DNA of 64,000 nt from Paraburkholderia sp. FT54 (GCF_031585635.1 NZ_CP134196.1:1054001-1118000); one strand, 5' to 3'; positions 45,715 to 54,952 are shown, counted from the stretch's first letter. Program-made: numbers and translations. The notes: a model not told the origin generated them from the letters alone.

Positions 45715-46769
45715 TGCGCCATTCTTCCACTCATCCCGCGCCGGTGCGGGCGCCGGTTCCGAAGCGCGCGGCGAGTTCGCCAGGCGGCCTGGTCGCGAGC
45801 GTGGCGAAGAGCCGCGAGACGACACTCTTCGTCGTACTGATCCTGTTGATCGTAGGCACCGGGCTCGCGAAGCCGCAGTTCCTGAATCTGCAGAATCTGC
45901 GCGACGTGCTGCTGAACGTGTCGATTATCAGCTTGCTGACGGCCGGCATGACCGTGGTGATCCTCATGCGGCATATCGATCTGTCGGTCGGATCGACGGT
46001 CGGCGTCAGCGCGTATGCGGTTGGCAGTCTATATGTCGCGTTTCCGCATATGCCGGTGATCGTGGCGTTGGCGGCGGGGCTCGGCATCGGTCTTGTAGCG
46101 GGCACCATCAACGCGCTGCTCGTCGCGGTGGGCCGCGTGCCGTCGCTTGTCGCAACGCTGTCCACTCTGTACATTTTTCGCGGCGCGGACTACGCGTGGG
46201 TGCACGGCGGACAGATCAACGCCACCAGCTTGCCCGACGCGTTTTCGCGTCTCGCCACCGGCACGTTCCTGGGCATCCCCACGCTCGCGTTGATCGCGAT
46301 CGTCGTGCTGATCGGCCTCGCCATCTATCTGAAGCAGTTTCGCGGCGGCCGCGAACACTACGCGATCGGCTCGAATCCCGAGGCGGCGCGTCTGGCAGGC
46401 GTCAATGTCGAGCGTCGCGTGATGGCGGGCTTCCTGTTGTCCGGCGCGATTGCCGGTTTTGCGGGCGCGTTGTGGCTGGCCCGCTTCGGCACCGTGGATG
46501 CCAGCACCGCCAAGGGCATCGAATTGCAGGTGGTGGCCGCCGCCGTGGTGGGCAGCGTCGCGATCACCGGCGGCGTCGGCACGATTCTCGGCGCCACGCT
46601 CGGCGCGCTCGTGCTCGGCGTGATCAGCATCGCGCTGGTGGTGCTGCACGTGTCGCCGTTCTGGGAGCAGGCCATTGAGGGCGCGCTGATCGTCGCCGCG
46701 ATTACCGCCGATACCTTGCTGGCCCGCTCCGTTGCGAAACGCATGATGAGGAAACGCGACCATGGCTAA
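45711..46769 (+). CDS. rhaP: sugar ABC transporter permease (first)
   Basis: The 352-residue product has an N-terminal cytoplasmic arm of about 35 residues, then roughly eight to ten membrane helices of the RbsC type. It carries the family blocks [20 protein letters not shown] and [18 protein letters not shown], plus the coupling-loop segment [20 protein letters not shown]. It overlaps the ATPase gene by four bases and the next permease by eight, showing one transcript and coupled translation. Which of the two permeases is rhaP and which rhaQ is a convention, not certain here. Substrate assigned from context. Confidence 0.9.
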   Translation: MMRHSSTHPAPVRAPVPKRAASSPGGLVASVAKSRETTLFVVLILLIVGTGLAKPQFLNLQNLRDVLLNVSIISLLTAGMTVVILMRHIDLSVGSTVGVSAYAVGSLYVAFPHMPVIVALAAGLGIGLVAGTINALLVAVGRVPSLVATLSTLYIFRGADYAWVHGGQINATSLPDAFSRLATGTFLGIPTLALIAIVVLIGLAIYLKQFRGGREHYAIGSNPEAARLAGVNVERRVMAGFLLSGAIAGFAGALWLARFGTVDASTAKGIELQVVAAAVVGSVAITGGVGTILGATLGALVLGVISIALVVLHVSPFWEQAIEGALIVAAITADTLLARSVAKRMMRKRDHG

Positions 46770-47778
46770 ACCCGATTCCGCGCTGCTCACGCGCAAACGC
46801 GAAACGCCGCTGCAATGGGAAGTGTTGCTGGTGATCGTGCTGATTCTCTCGCTCGCGCTCGGACGCCTGCTGTCGCCCGTGTTCCTCACCGGCGCGAATT
46901 TGAGCAACGTGCTCGCCGATCTGACCGAGATCGCCTTGATGGCGCTGCCGATGACGCTGATCATCGTTGCTGCCGAAATCGATCTGTCGGTGGCCTCGGT
47001 GCTGGGCGCATCCAGCGCATTGATGGGCGTGCTGTGGCACATGGGCTTGCCGATGCCCGTCGTGATCGTGCTGGTGCTGGTTGCCGGCGCGTTGGCCGGC
47101 TTGCTGAACGGCCTCGTGATCGTCAAGCTCAATCTGCCTTCGCTCGCGGTCACGATCGGCACGCTGGCGCTGTTTCGCGGCCTCGCCTATGTGCTGCTCG
47201 GCGACCAGGCGGTGGCGGATTTCCCACCCGCTTATACGGCGTTCGGCATGGACACGCTCGGCGGGAGTTTCATACCGTTGCCGTTTGCCATCGTGATCGT
47301 CGGCGCGGTGCTGTTCACGGTGCTGTTGCAGTCCACGGCGTTCGGCCGCAGTCTCTATGCGATCGGCGCGAATCCGACCGCCGCGGCGTTCTCGGGCATC
47401 GAAGTGGCGAAGATCCGCTTGCGTCTGTTCGTGCTGTCCGGCGCGATGAGCGCGCTGGCAGGCATCGTCTATACGCTGCGTTTTACCAGCGCGCGCGGCG
47501 ACAACGGGGAAGGCTTCGAGTTGTCGGTGATCGCGGCGGTGCTGTTCGGCGGCGTGAGTATTTTCGGCGGACGCGGTTCGATGATCGGCGTGCTGCTGTC
47601 GCTGCTGATCATCGGCGTGCTGAAGAATGCGCTGACGCTCGACGACGTGTCCAGCGAAACGCTCACCATCGTCACCGGCATGCTGCTGCTGGCATCGGTG
47701 CTGATACCGAATCTGGTTGCCCGCTGGCGCGCCGCGCGCGACCGGCGGTTCATCGCGAAGTCCGCTTCTTCTGTCTAA
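46762..47778 (+). CDS. rhaQ: sugar ABC transporter permease (second)
   Basis: The 338-residue product is a second RbsC-type permease with VLLVIVLILSLALGRLLSPV, IIVAAEIDLSVASVLGASSA, IGANPTAAAFSGIEVAKIRL (coupling loop) and GGVSIFGGRGSMIGVLLSLL. Two different permeases with one dual ATPase is the layout of the known rhizobial rhamnose importer. It starts eight bases inside the previous gene. The gap to the binding protein gene is 93 bases and holds no obvious terminator, so the transcript may continue into it. Confidence 0.9.
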   Translation: MAKPDSALLTRKRETPLQWEVLLVIVLILSLALGRLLSPVFLTGANLSNVLADLTEIALMALPMTLIIVAAEIDLSVASVLGASSALMGVLWHMGLPMPVVIVLVLVAGALAGLLNGLVIVKLNLPSLAVTIGTLALFRGLAYVLLGDQAVADFPPAYTAFGMDTLGGSFIPLPFAIVIVGAVLFTVLLQSTAFGRSLYAIGANPTAAAFSGIEVAKIRLRLFVLSGAMSALAGIVYTLRFTSARGDNGEGFELSVIAAVLFGGVSIFGGRGSMIGVLLSLLIIGVLKNALTLDDVSSETLTIVTGMLLLASVLIPNLVARWRAARDRRFIAKSASSV

Positions 47779-47871
47779 CGTTTTTAGCAAGGCTTGCGTC
47801 TCTCGAAGAGAAAGTCCAACAACCGATAACCCGGACAACACCACGTCCAACAACAAGGCAGGAGACACTCT

Positions 47872-48879
47872 ATGTTCAAACCTCTACGTCACACCGGCAC
47901 CGCGGCGCTCTGCGTCGCGTTGATCGCGATCAGTTGCGCCGCGTCCGCCGCGGGCCTGAAAAGCGGTCTGAAAATCGCATTCGTGCCGAAGCAGATCAAC
48001 AACCCCTATGAAGTGATCGCCGACGACGGCGGCATGGCCGCGATCAAGGAATTCGGCGGCGTGGGCAAGGCGGTGGGACCGTCGGACGCGGGTGCGTCGT
48101 CGCAAGTGCAGTACATCAACACGCTGATTACGCAGCGACAGGACGCGATCGTGATCGCCGCTAACGACGCCAATGCGGTGGTGCCGTATCTGAAGAAAGC
48201 GATGTCGCAAGGCATCAAGGTCGTGACCTTCGACTCGGACACGGCGCCCGAGGGCCGGCAATTGTTCGTCAACCAGGCGAACGCGGAAGGCATTGGCCGT
48301 GGCCAGATTCAACTGGTGTCCAAGCTGATGGGCGGCGAGGGCGAGTTCGCGGTGCTGTCGGCCACGCCCAACGCGACCAATCAGAACACGTGGATCAAAT
48401 GGATGCAGGAGGAGTTGAAGAAACCGGAGTACGCGAAGATCAAGCTCGTGAAAATCGCCTACGGTAACGACGACGACCAGAAGTCGTTCGTCGAAACCCA
48501 GGGTCTGTTGCAGGCGTATCCGAACCTGAAGGCGATTGTCGCGCCGACCACGGTCGGCATTGCCGCCGCCGCGCGTTATATCTCGACCTCGTCGAGCAAG
48601 GGCAAGGTGGCGGTGACCGGTCTCGGCACGCCGAACCAGATGCGCGCGTTCGTGAAGAACGGCACCGTGAAGGCGTTCCAGTTGTGGGATCCGGGTCAAC
48701 TCGGCTACCTGGCCGCATATGCCGCGGCGGCGCTGTCGTCGGGCACGATCAGCGGTAAGGAAGGCGAGTCGTTCGACGCCGGCAAGCTCGGCAAACGCAC
48801 CGTCGGACCGCAAGGCGAAATCATTCTCGGACCGCCGACTACGTTCGATTCGAGCAATATCGATAACTTCAACTTCTGA
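47872..48879 (+). CDS. rhaS: L-rhamnose ABC transporter substrate-binding protein
   Basis: The 335-residue product is a periplasmic pentose/rhamnose-type binding protein. Signal peptide (GTAALCVALIAISCAASAAG), then LKIAFVPKQINNPYEVIADD and ITQRQDAIVIAANDANAVVP, KVVTFDSDTAPEGRQLFVNQ, VLSATPNATNQNTW, AIVAPTTVGIAAAARY and LWDPGQLGYLAAYAA. The N-P-Y-E and W-D-P-x-x-L-G-Y blocks match the RhaS subgroup. GGCAGGAG precedes the ATG at a normal distance. It captures rhamnose in the periplasm and passes it to the permeases encoded just before. The name follows the rhizobial system, not the E. coli regulator of that name. Confidence 0.92.
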   Translation: MFKPLRHTGTAALCVALIAISCAASAAGLKSGLKIAFVPKQINNPYEVIADDGGMAAIKEFGGVGKAVGPSDAGASSQVQYINTLITQRQDAIVIAANDANAVVPYLKKAMSQGIKVVTFDSDTAPEGRQLFVNQANAEGIGRGQIQLVSKLMGGEGEFAVLSATPNATNQNTWIKWMQEELKKPEYAKIKLVKIAYGNDDDQKSFVETQGLLQAYPNLKAIVAPTTVGIAAAARYISTSSSKGKVAVTGLGTPNQMRAFVKNGTVKAFQLWDPGQLGYLAAYAAAALSSGTISGKEGESFDAGKLGKRTVGPQGEIILGPPTTFDSSNIDNFNF

Positions 48880-48889
48880 GCAGCGACGC

Positions 48890-48957
48890 TCGCCGCGCGA
48901 CATTGCGCGGCGAGGCGTTCTACGAGGCGCGCGGGCAATGATCAGCCCGCGCGCCTC
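48890..48957. terminator. two GC-rich hairpins between rhaS and the porin gene
   Basis: The first hairpin pairs TCGCCGCGC (48890-48898) with GCGCGGCGA (48905-48913). The second pairs GAGGCGCGCGGGC (48924-48936) with GCCCGCGCGCCTC (48945-48957), a perfect 13-bp stem around 8 bases. Neither has a long T-run. They lie between two convergent genes and probably serve as bidirectional terminators or 3' stabilisers for both transcripts. Confidence 0.6.
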
Positions 48958-48991
48958 GTGTCGTTTGAAGCATCACGCCTGCCGGGCTTAA

Positions 48992-50068
48992 TCAGAACCG
49001 ATGCTGAATACCCGCCGTGACGCCCGCTTGCGTATCCGCCGCGCCGATCAGGTCGCGCGACAGACTCACCGCATTGCCGTGCTTGGCCATTGCATAACCG
49101 CCCGCCATATACAGCACCGTGCGTTTGGACAGCGCATACTGCGCGCGCAGCGAGAACAACGTCGGATCGGCGTCGCTCGCGTCCTTGATGTCCTGATGGT
49201 AGACCGCGGCGAGCAGCGAGATGAACGGCGTCACGTCGTATTGACCGCCGAGCCAGTACATGTCGCTGCGCAGCGTCGGCGCGCTGGTGTGGAACGTGCG
49301 CCGATAGTTCCGGTAGCCGGCCATCGCCTTCACGGCGCCGAAGTCGTAGCTCAAGCCCGCGTGAATGCCTTGAATGTAGTTGGTGGTGTCGGCGGGCGTG
49401 ACGCTGTCGTTCGCGCCGTTCTGCCGGTCGAAGGTCGCGACCAGGGCGAACGGGCCGTTCTCGTAGCCGAGACCGAAGTCGTACTTCGAACTCGACTTCA
49501 TGCTGCCGGGCACATTGCCGAAGCCGTACATCGCGCCGAACTTGAAGCCGGAGAAGGTGCCGTCGTAACGCACGGCGTTGGCCGAGCGCGAAAACAGACC
49601 GTCTTTACGACCGCCCGTCGCCGTGGATGACGTCGCCCACGAGTAGTTCGGCGCGTAACCCATCGGGTCGAACGGCAGCATGTAGTCGTAGGTGGTCGTG
49701 AAATTGCGGCCGAGCGTGATTTGCCCGAAACGGTTTTTCAGGCCGATGGTCGCGCGGCGGTCGAAGATCGCGCCGGGGCCGTCGTCGAACTGGCCGTTGG
49801 CGATGTTGATGCCGCTTTCCAACTGGAACACCGCCTTCAGTCCGCCGCCGAGATCCTCGACGCCGCGCAATCCCCAGCGCGACGTGTTCTTGCCGCCCGA
49901 GACGAGGCGCGTGGCGCCGCCGTCCTTGCTTGCATGGTTCACGTATTCGACGCCCGCGTCGACGATGCCGTACAAGGTCACGCTCGACTGCGCATGCGCG
50001 CCCACTGCAAAGCCGGCGAGCCCGGCGCAAGTGACGCCGACGGTCGCTTTCTTCATGCTCCACTTCAT
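48992..50068 (-). CDS. outer-membrane porin (Gram-negative porin family)
   Basis: The 358-residue product is a trimeric-porin-type protein of the Burkholderia OpcP/OmpC family. Signal peptide (VTCAGLAGFAVGAHAQ), then SVTLYGIVDAGVEYVNHASK and SRWGLRGVEDLGGGLKAVFQ, FDRRATIGLKNRFGQITLGR and the final strand GVTAGIQHRF ending in Phe, as needed for BAM assembly. The start is the ATG at 50068 after GGAG; a TTG one codon before is less likely. The gene lies 53 bases after the ABC ATPase gene on the same strand, so it may belong to that transport operon. The solute is unknown. Confidence 0.92.
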   Translation of the reverse strand: MKWSMKKATVGVTCAGLAGFAVGAHAQSSVTLYGIVDAGVEYVNHASKDGGATRLVSGGKNTSRWGLRGVEDLGGGLKAVFQLESGINIANGQFDDGPGAIFDRRATIGLKNRFGQITLGRNFTTTYDYMLPFDPMGYAPNYSWATSSTATGGRKDGLFSRSANAVRYDGTFSGFKFGAMYGFGNVPGSMKSSSKYDFGLGYENGPFALVATFDRQNGANDSVTPADTTNYIQGIHAGLSYDFGAVKAMAGYRNYRRTFHTSAPTLRSDMYWLGGQYDVTPFISLLAAVYHQDIKDASDADPTLFSLRAQYALSKRTVLYMAGGYAMAKHGNAVSLSRDLIGAADTQAGVTAGIQHRF

Positions 50069-50121
50069 CAATAGTCTCCTCTGGTTGTGTTCATTGCTTC
50101 AGTCTGGATTCAGTGCCGCGC

Positions 50122-51189
50122 TCAACTCGCCTGAGCGAAGGCCCAACAATCGTTGGCGGGGAACTCGATCCAGTGACGGCCGGCCGCGCGCGGCACGTGG
50201 CCGAAGGCGCGCAGCCGCAGGTCGCCGCAATGGAACAGGTATTCCCAACGGTCGCCGAGATACATCGACGTGACGAGCTCGGCTTCGAGCCGGTTCGCGC
50301 CGGGACCGTCGGCGACCTGCACGCGTTCGAGGCGGATCACCGCTTGCGCGTGCTGGCCTGCCGTGAGCGCTTCGCGCGCTTGCGCCTGCAGTTGCCAGCC
50401 GTCGCCGGCAAGCGTCACGCGTTCGCCGTCGATCGCGGCCACGCGTGCCTCGATGCGGTTGTTGCTGCCCATGAATTCGGCGGTATAGAGCGAACGGGGC
50501 GCCCCGTACAGTTCAGCGGGCGTGCCTTCCTGTTCGATGCGGCCATTGCGCAGCAACAGGATGCGGTCGGACATCGCCATCGCTTCGGTCTGGTCGTGCG
50601 TCACGCACAAAGCCGAAAGGCCCAATGACACGATCAGCTCGCGCAGCCATGCGCGGGCTTCCTCACGCAGCTTGGCGTCGAGATTGGAGAGCGGTTCGTC
50701 GAGCAGGATCACCGGCGGGTTGTAGACGAGCGCGCGCGCAATCGCCACCCGCTGTTGCTGGCCACCGGAAAGCTGATACGGATAACGCGCGGCAAGGTGG
50801 CCGAGGCCGAGCTGGTCGAGCGCGGCCTGCACACGCTTTTTCTGCTCGGCTGCGGAAACGCGCCGCAGCTTCAATCCATAGCCGACGTTTTCGGCCACCG
50901 TGCGATGCGGCCACAGCGCATACGACTGGAACACGAGCCCGAGCGAACGCTGCTCGACCGGCAGATCGACATGCGCCGCGCCGTCGAAGAACGCCTTGCC
51001 GTCCAGTTCGATGCGGCCCGACGACGGTTGTTCGAGACCGGCCACCGCGCGCAGCAGCGTGGTCTTGCCGCTGCCCGACGCGCCCAGCAGGCAGACCACC
51101 TCGCCGGGATTGAGTTCGAACGACACGCCTTTGAGAATCGGGTTGTCGCCATAGCTGAGAAAGAGGTTGTCGACCGAGAGCTTATCCAT
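50122..51189 (-). CDS. ABC transporter ATP-binding protein (FbpC/PotA-like)
   Basis: The 355-residue product has Walker A LLGASGSGKTTLLRAVAG, Q-loop VFQSYALWPHRTVAEN, signature QLSGGQQQRVAIARAL, Walker B VILLDEPLSNLDAKLR and the His switch VTHDQTEAM. A C-terminal TOBE-type domain of about 100 residues follows. This is the CUT1/Fe(III)/polyamine type of importer ATPase. The start at 51189 follows GGAG. The order binding protein, fused permease, ATPase, porin on the minus strand, opposite a two-component system, indicates a regulated uptake system. Solute not determined; Fe(III), phosphonate or phosphoglycerate-like compounds are possible. Confidence 0.93.
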   Translation of the reverse strand: MDKLSVDNLFLSYGDNPILKGVSFELNPGEVVCLLGASGSGKTTLLRAVAGLEQPSSGRIELDGKAFFDGAAHVDLPVEQRSLGLVFQSYALWPHRTVAENVGYGLKLRRVSAAEQKKRVQAALDQLGLGHLAARYPYQLSGGQQQRVAIARALVYNPPVILLDEPLSNLDAKLREEARAWLRELIVSLGLSALCVTHDQTEAMAMSDRILLLRNGRIEQEGTPAELYGAPRSLYTAEFMGSNNRIEARVAAIDGERVTLAGDGWQLQAQAREALTAGQHAQAVIRLERVQVADGPGANRLEAELVTSMYLGDRWEYLFHCGDLRLRAFGHVPRAAGRHWIEFPANDCWAFAQAS

Positions 51190-51223
51190 GCAATTTCACT
51201 CCGAAGCGCAGCGCGACGCCGAG

Positions 51224-52951
51224 TCAGGCGCCGACCATCGCGATGTTGATGACAGAAAGCGCCGCGACCTGATCGACCGCGCCGGTCGCCCACAGCGACA
51301 CCAGCAGCGCGCCGATCACTTCCGTGCCGGGCGAGAGCAGATAAACGGCGGTCGAGTACTCACGCTCGAAGATCATGAAGATCAGCAGCCACGCCGCGAG
51401 CAAACCGAAGCGCACGAGCGGCAGCGTCACATCGAGGCTGACGCGTGCGCGCGTGCCGCCGACACTGCGTCCCGCTTCTTCGAGTTCGGGGCCGACTTGC
51501 AGCAGCGCGCTCTGAATCAGACGCATGCCGTACGCGAGCCACACCACGGTGTAGGCGATCCAGATGCTCCACATGGAGTTCTTCAGTTCCTTCAGGCCGG
51601 GCACGAAGAGGAAGATCCACAGGAACGCGAGACCGGCGAGCAGGCCCGGCACCGCGCGCGGCAGCAGCACGAGGTAGTCGAGCAGACGCGTGGCCCAGTC
51701 GTTGCGGCGATGGCCGGCAAACGCCACCAGCGAATAGAAGCCCACCGCCAGCGCCCCGCCGATCACGCCGATGCCGAGCGTGTTCAGAATCGCGCGCACC
51801 AGGTTGTCCTGCTCGAACAGTTCGGTGAAATTGGCGAGCGTGAGGACTTCGGCGAGATGCACGCCTTGCCCCCAGTTGGTGACGAACGCGCGCAACGTGA
51901 TGCCGGAGAGCGGCACGAACACCGTCAGCAGCAGCCACAGCGCGACGATGGCGAGCGCGACCCAGCGCCACGCGCCGAGCGGCAGCACGGTCTGACGTCC
52001 CGCCTTGCCTTTGACCGTGACGAAGCGGTTCGCGCTCTTCAGGAGCCGCCGTTGCAGCAGCACGAGCGGGAACGTGATCGCGACGATGCACATGGCGACC
52101 GCGGCCATCAGGTGATACGAGGGCACGCCGAGTTTGTTGGTGAGCTTGTAGAGATACGTGGCCAGCACGAGGTGCCCTTCGGGATCGCCGAGCACGAGCG
52201 GCAGACCGAACACTTCAAAGCCGAGGAAGAACACCAGCACGCCGGCGAACAGCAGCGCGGGCAGCGTCATCGGCAGGCTGACGTCGAGCGCGACGCGAAA
52301 CGGCCGCGCGCCGGCGACCCGCGCTGCTTCTTCGACGTCCGAGCCGAGATTGCGCAGCGCCGCCGACGAATACAGGTACACGTGCGGCATATGCGTGAGG
52401 CCGACGATCACCGTGATGGCGAACACCGAGTAGACGGTCCACGGTGCTTCGGCGGTGCCGAACAGTTCCATCCACCAGACCGAGTAGAAACCAACCGGGC
52501 CGGCTGCGACCACATAGCCGAAGGCGAGCACCATCGGCGAGACGAAGACGGGCGTGAGCAGCAGCGGTTCGAGCCAGCGGCGGCCAGGCAGGTCGGTGCG
52601 CACCATCAGGAACGCGAGAATGCCGCCGAGCGGAATCGAGATGAACAGCATCCCGGCCGCAATGACGAACGAGTTTTTCAGCGCGGACCAGAAGTCCGGG
52701 TCGCTGAATATGAATTCGAAGCCGGTGAGGCCGAACGTGCGTTTCGCGTCGAAGAAGGGCGCGCTCAACACGCTCTGCAACAGGATGAAGCCGAGCGGCA
52801 GGGCCACCGCCACAGTCAGCACCGCGACGACGAGCCAGCGCAGCAGCCCCATGAACGGCTGCAGTCCGCCGCGCGGCAGCGTGCCGATGGAGCCGCCGTC
52901 TGCCGCGTGCGGCGGCGCGGCGCGGCGTCCGGTTGCGCTAGTGGAAAGCAT
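51224..52951 (-). CDS. ABC transporter permease, fused two-domain (FbpB-like)
   Basis: The 575-residue product has twelve or so membrane helices in two homologous halves, as in the FbpB/SfuB group. The two coupling loops with E-A-A and a distant G are visible: DVEEAARVAGARPFRVALDV and ELEEAGRSVGGTRARVSLDV. Other blocks are VVIAAGMLFISIPLGGILAF-like helices and VFVPLSGITLRAFVTNWG. The ATG at 52951 is chosen for GGGGGA upstream. It pairs with the ATPase encoded 34 bases downstream and the binding protein encoded about 100 bases upstream. Inner membrane. Confidence 0.9.
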   Translation of the reverse strand: MLSTSATGRRAAPPHAADGGSIGTLPRGGLQPFMGLLRWLVVAVLTVAVALPLGFILLQSVLSAPFFDAKRTFGLTGFEFIFSDPDFWSALKNSFVIAAGMLFISIPLGGILAFLMVRTDLPGRRWLEPLLLTPVFVSPMVLAFGYVVAAGPVGFYSVWWMELFGTAEAPWTVYSVFAITVIVGLTHMPHVYLYSSAALRNLGSDVEEAARVAGARPFRVALDVSLPMTLPALLFAGVLVFFLGFEVFGLPLVLGDPEGHLVLATYLYKLTNKLGVPSYHLMAAVAMCIVAITFPLVLLQRRLLKSANRFVTVKGKAGRQTVLPLGAWRWVALAIVALWLLLTVFVPLSGITLRAFVTNWGQGVHLAEVLTLANFTELFEQDNLVRAILNTLGIGVIGGALAVGFYSLVAFAGHRRNDWATRLLDYLVLLPRAVPGLLAGLAFLWIFLFVPGLKELKNSMWSIWIAYTVVWLAYGMRLIQSALLQVGPELEEAGRSVGGTRARVSLDVTLPLVRFGLLAAWLLIFMIFEREYSTAVYLLSPGTEVIGALLVSLWATGAVDQVAALSVINIAMVGA

Positions 52952-53052
52952 GAGGGTCCCCCTGCGGCGCAAAGGCCGCATATCGACAGGTATGGAAGGA
53001 AGGGCAGGCGGCCGCGTTGCAGCGCGGCCGCTTGCGAGTCAAACGCGAAGGG

Positions 53053-54141
53053 CTAGCGCTTGATCGACTGTTGCCATTGCTTGAGGAATTCGAGGCGCTT
53101 GGACTGGTCGAGATAGACCAGCAGACCCGCACCGATCGGGATTGGCTTGAGCGAATCGCCGAGTTGCTTCGTGAGGCCCGCCATCGACGTTTCGCCCTCC
53201 ACGTCGGCGCGAATCGAGAACAGGTTCGCTTGATTCGCCAGCAGCGTCTGGCCGCGTTGCGAGAGCAGGTAGTCGACCCACAACTTCGCGGCGTTCGGGC
53301 TTTGCGCTTTCTTCGAGATCGTCACGAGCCGACTGACCACCAGCGTGTAGTCCTTCGGATAGACATACCCGATCGACGGATCTTTCTTCGCCTTGGTCAG
53401 CGCGTACGAGCCGAGAATGTTGTAGCCGATCAGATTCTCACCCGAGGAGATGCGCTCCATCATCGCGCCCGTGCTCGATTGCAGTTTTGGACCGGTGGCG
53501 CCCATGGCCTTGACCAGATCCCACGTGACCTGCGGGTTGACGCGTGCGTCCTGGGTCAGATAGTTGAAACCGACGCCGGACTTTTCGATGTCGTAAGTGG
53601 TGACGCGGCCTTTGAACTGATCGGGCCTGGCTTGCAGCAGTTTGATCAGATCGGCGCGCGTTTGCGGCACGTCGCCGGCCGCCACGAGGCGTTTGTTGTA
53701 GACGATCGCGAGCGGCTCGTAGGTGGTGCCGTAAGCCTGCTTCTGGTATTGCGCCCATTGCGGCAACTGCTTCGCTTCGGGCGACTCATAAGTGGCCATC
53801 AGGCCGTCGTTGACGAGCTTGACCTGCAGGTCCATGGCCGAGCTCCACAGCACGTCGGCGCTGGTGCTGCTGGCCGCGTTTTCGCTGATGTAGCGGTTGT
53901 ACAGCTCGGTGCTGTTCATGTCGTTGTACTCGACCTTGACGCCGTACAGGCTTTCAAAATCCTTGATGAGCGGACGCACCAGCGCGGTGTCCGTGACCGA
54001 ATAAACGATCAGCTTGCCTTCCTTTTTCGCGCCCTCGACCGTGGCCTGATAGTCACTGGGATAGCCGGCTGGAATGGCCGCCCACGCTGAATTTGCGGCG
54101 AATGCGACAGCGGCTGCGAGAACCTTCAAAGCGTTTTGCAC
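53053..54141 (-). CDS. ABC transporter periplasmic binding protein (FbpA/PgtC-like)
   Basis: The 362-residue product has a signal peptide (LKVLAAAVAFAANSAWAAIP) and the type-2 binding fold: KEGKLIVYSVTDTALVRPLI, GVKVEYNDMNSTELYNRYIS, DVLWSSAMDLQVKLVNDGL, TYEPLAIVYNKRLV and GYVYPKDYTLVVSRLV. Tyr residues typical of iron-binding FbpA (Y-Y pair late in the protein) are not clearly present, so ferric iron is uncertain. A PgtC-like phosphoester or similar anion is an alternative. GGAGGAAG precedes the ATG. The gene is the first of the minus-strand transport operon and is divergent from the response regulator gene. Confidence 0.87.
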   Translation of the reverse strand: MQNALKVLAAAVAFAANSAWAAIPAGYPSDYQATVEGAKKEGKLIVYSVTDTALVRPLIKDFESLYGVKVEYNDMNSTELYNRYISENAASSTSADVLWSSAMDLQVKLVNDGLMATYESPEAKQLPQWAQYQKQAYGTTYEPLAIVYNKRLVAAGDVPQTRADLIKLLQARPDQFKGRVTTYDIEKSGVGFNYLTQDARVNPQVTWDLVKAMGATGPKLQSSTGAMMERISSGENLIGYNILGSYALTKAKKDPSIGYVYPKDYTLVVSRLVTISKKAQSPNAAKLWVDYLLSQRGQTLLANQANLFSIRADVEGETSMAGLTKQLGDSLKPIPIGAGLLVYLDQSKRLEFLKQWQQSIKR

Positions 54142-54280
54142 GTCTTCCTCCAGAAAACTTCGTGTTGGTTTTGTGTGGGCGAATGGTAAGAGATCGACGC
54201 TTTCTGAACGCTTTCAGTTTTAGATGGAAATGCATCACAATGATCGAATTCTCCTCATGGATTTCCCTGGGACTCCGTTC
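54142..54280. promoter_or_regulatory. divergent promoter with tandem direct repeats (response-regulator site)
   Basis: ACGCTTTCTG (54197-54206) and ACGCTTTCAG (54208-54217) are ten-base direct repeats differing at one base, with starts 11 bases apart. OmpR-family regulators bind just such direct repeats one helical turn apart. The site lies between the transport operon and the response regulator gene, about 60 bases from either start. It is the best candidate for autoregulation and control of the importer. Confidence 0.6.
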
Positions 54281-54952
54281 ATGCGTGTGCTGCTTGTTGA
54301 AGACAATCCGATCCTTTCCCGCTCGCTGACCGACGCGCTGACCAGCGCGAAACTCACCGTCGACTGCATGCACGACGGCGAGTCGGCGGACCATGTTTTG
54401 CGCACACAGGACTACGCGCTGGTGATTCTCGATATCGGCTTGCCGAAGCTCGACGGCCTCGAGGTGCTGCGCCGTTTGCGTGCGCGCCGCAATGCGGTGC
54501 CGGTGCTGATGCTGACCGCGCACGGTTCGGTGGAAGAGCGCGTGCGCGGGCTCGATCTCGGCGCCGACGACTATCTCGCCAAGCCGTTCGCGCTCACCGA
54601 ACTCGAAGCTCGGGCGCGTGCGCTCTTGCGCCGCAGTCATGGCCAGGAGCCGCTGCATGCGCAATGCGGCACACTGCTTTACGACAGTGTGGACCGCGGC
54701 TTCACGCTCGACGGCGAGCCGCTCGCCCTGACGCCGCGCGAGCGTTCCGTGCTGGAAGTGCTGATCCTGCGCAACGGCCGCGCGATCAACAAGGACACGT
54801 TGTCGGAGAAAATCTTCGGGCTCGACGAATCGGTGAACGCGGACGCCATCGAAATCTATGTACACCGCTTGCGCAGGAAACTCGAACACAGTTCGGTCGG
54901 CATCGTGACGCTGCGCGGACTCGGCTATCTGCTGGAAGCAAAAAGCGCATGA
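54281..54952 (+). CDS. OmpR-family response regulator (TctD/QseB-like)
   Basis: The 223-residue product has a receiver domain (RVLLVEDNPILSRSLTDALT, phosphorylated Asp in LVILDIGLPKLDGLEV, Thr in LMLTAHGS, Lys in YLAKPFALTELEARA) and a winged-helix DNA-binding domain (LTPRERSVLEVLILRNGRAI, NADAIEIYVHRLRRKLE, TLRGLGYLLE). The acidic cluster and Lys are complete, so it should be phosphorylatable. The start at 54281 places RVLLVEDN at the N terminus; in-frame ATGs at 54257 and earlier are less typical. The stop overlaps the histidine kinase start (ATGA). Divergent from the ABC-porin operon, which it probably regulates. Confidence 0.9.
   Translation: MRVLLVEDNPILSRSLTDALTSAKLTVDCMHDGESADHVLRTQDYALVILDIGLPKLDGLEVLRRLRARRNAVPVLMLTAHGSVEERVRGLDLGADDYLAKPFALTELEARARALLRRSHGQEPLHAQCGTLLYDSVDRGFTLDGEPLALTPRERSVLEVLILRNGRAINKDTLSEKIFGLDESVNADAIEIYVHRLRRKLEHSSVGIVTLRGLGYLLEAKSA

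Noticed and set aside
51167..53056. Plus-strand open frame of 629 codons opposite the ABC permease
   Set aside because: It mirrors the fused permease gene, is extremely rich in Arg, His, Glu and Gln, has no recognisable domain, and the minus-strand frame has full permease features.
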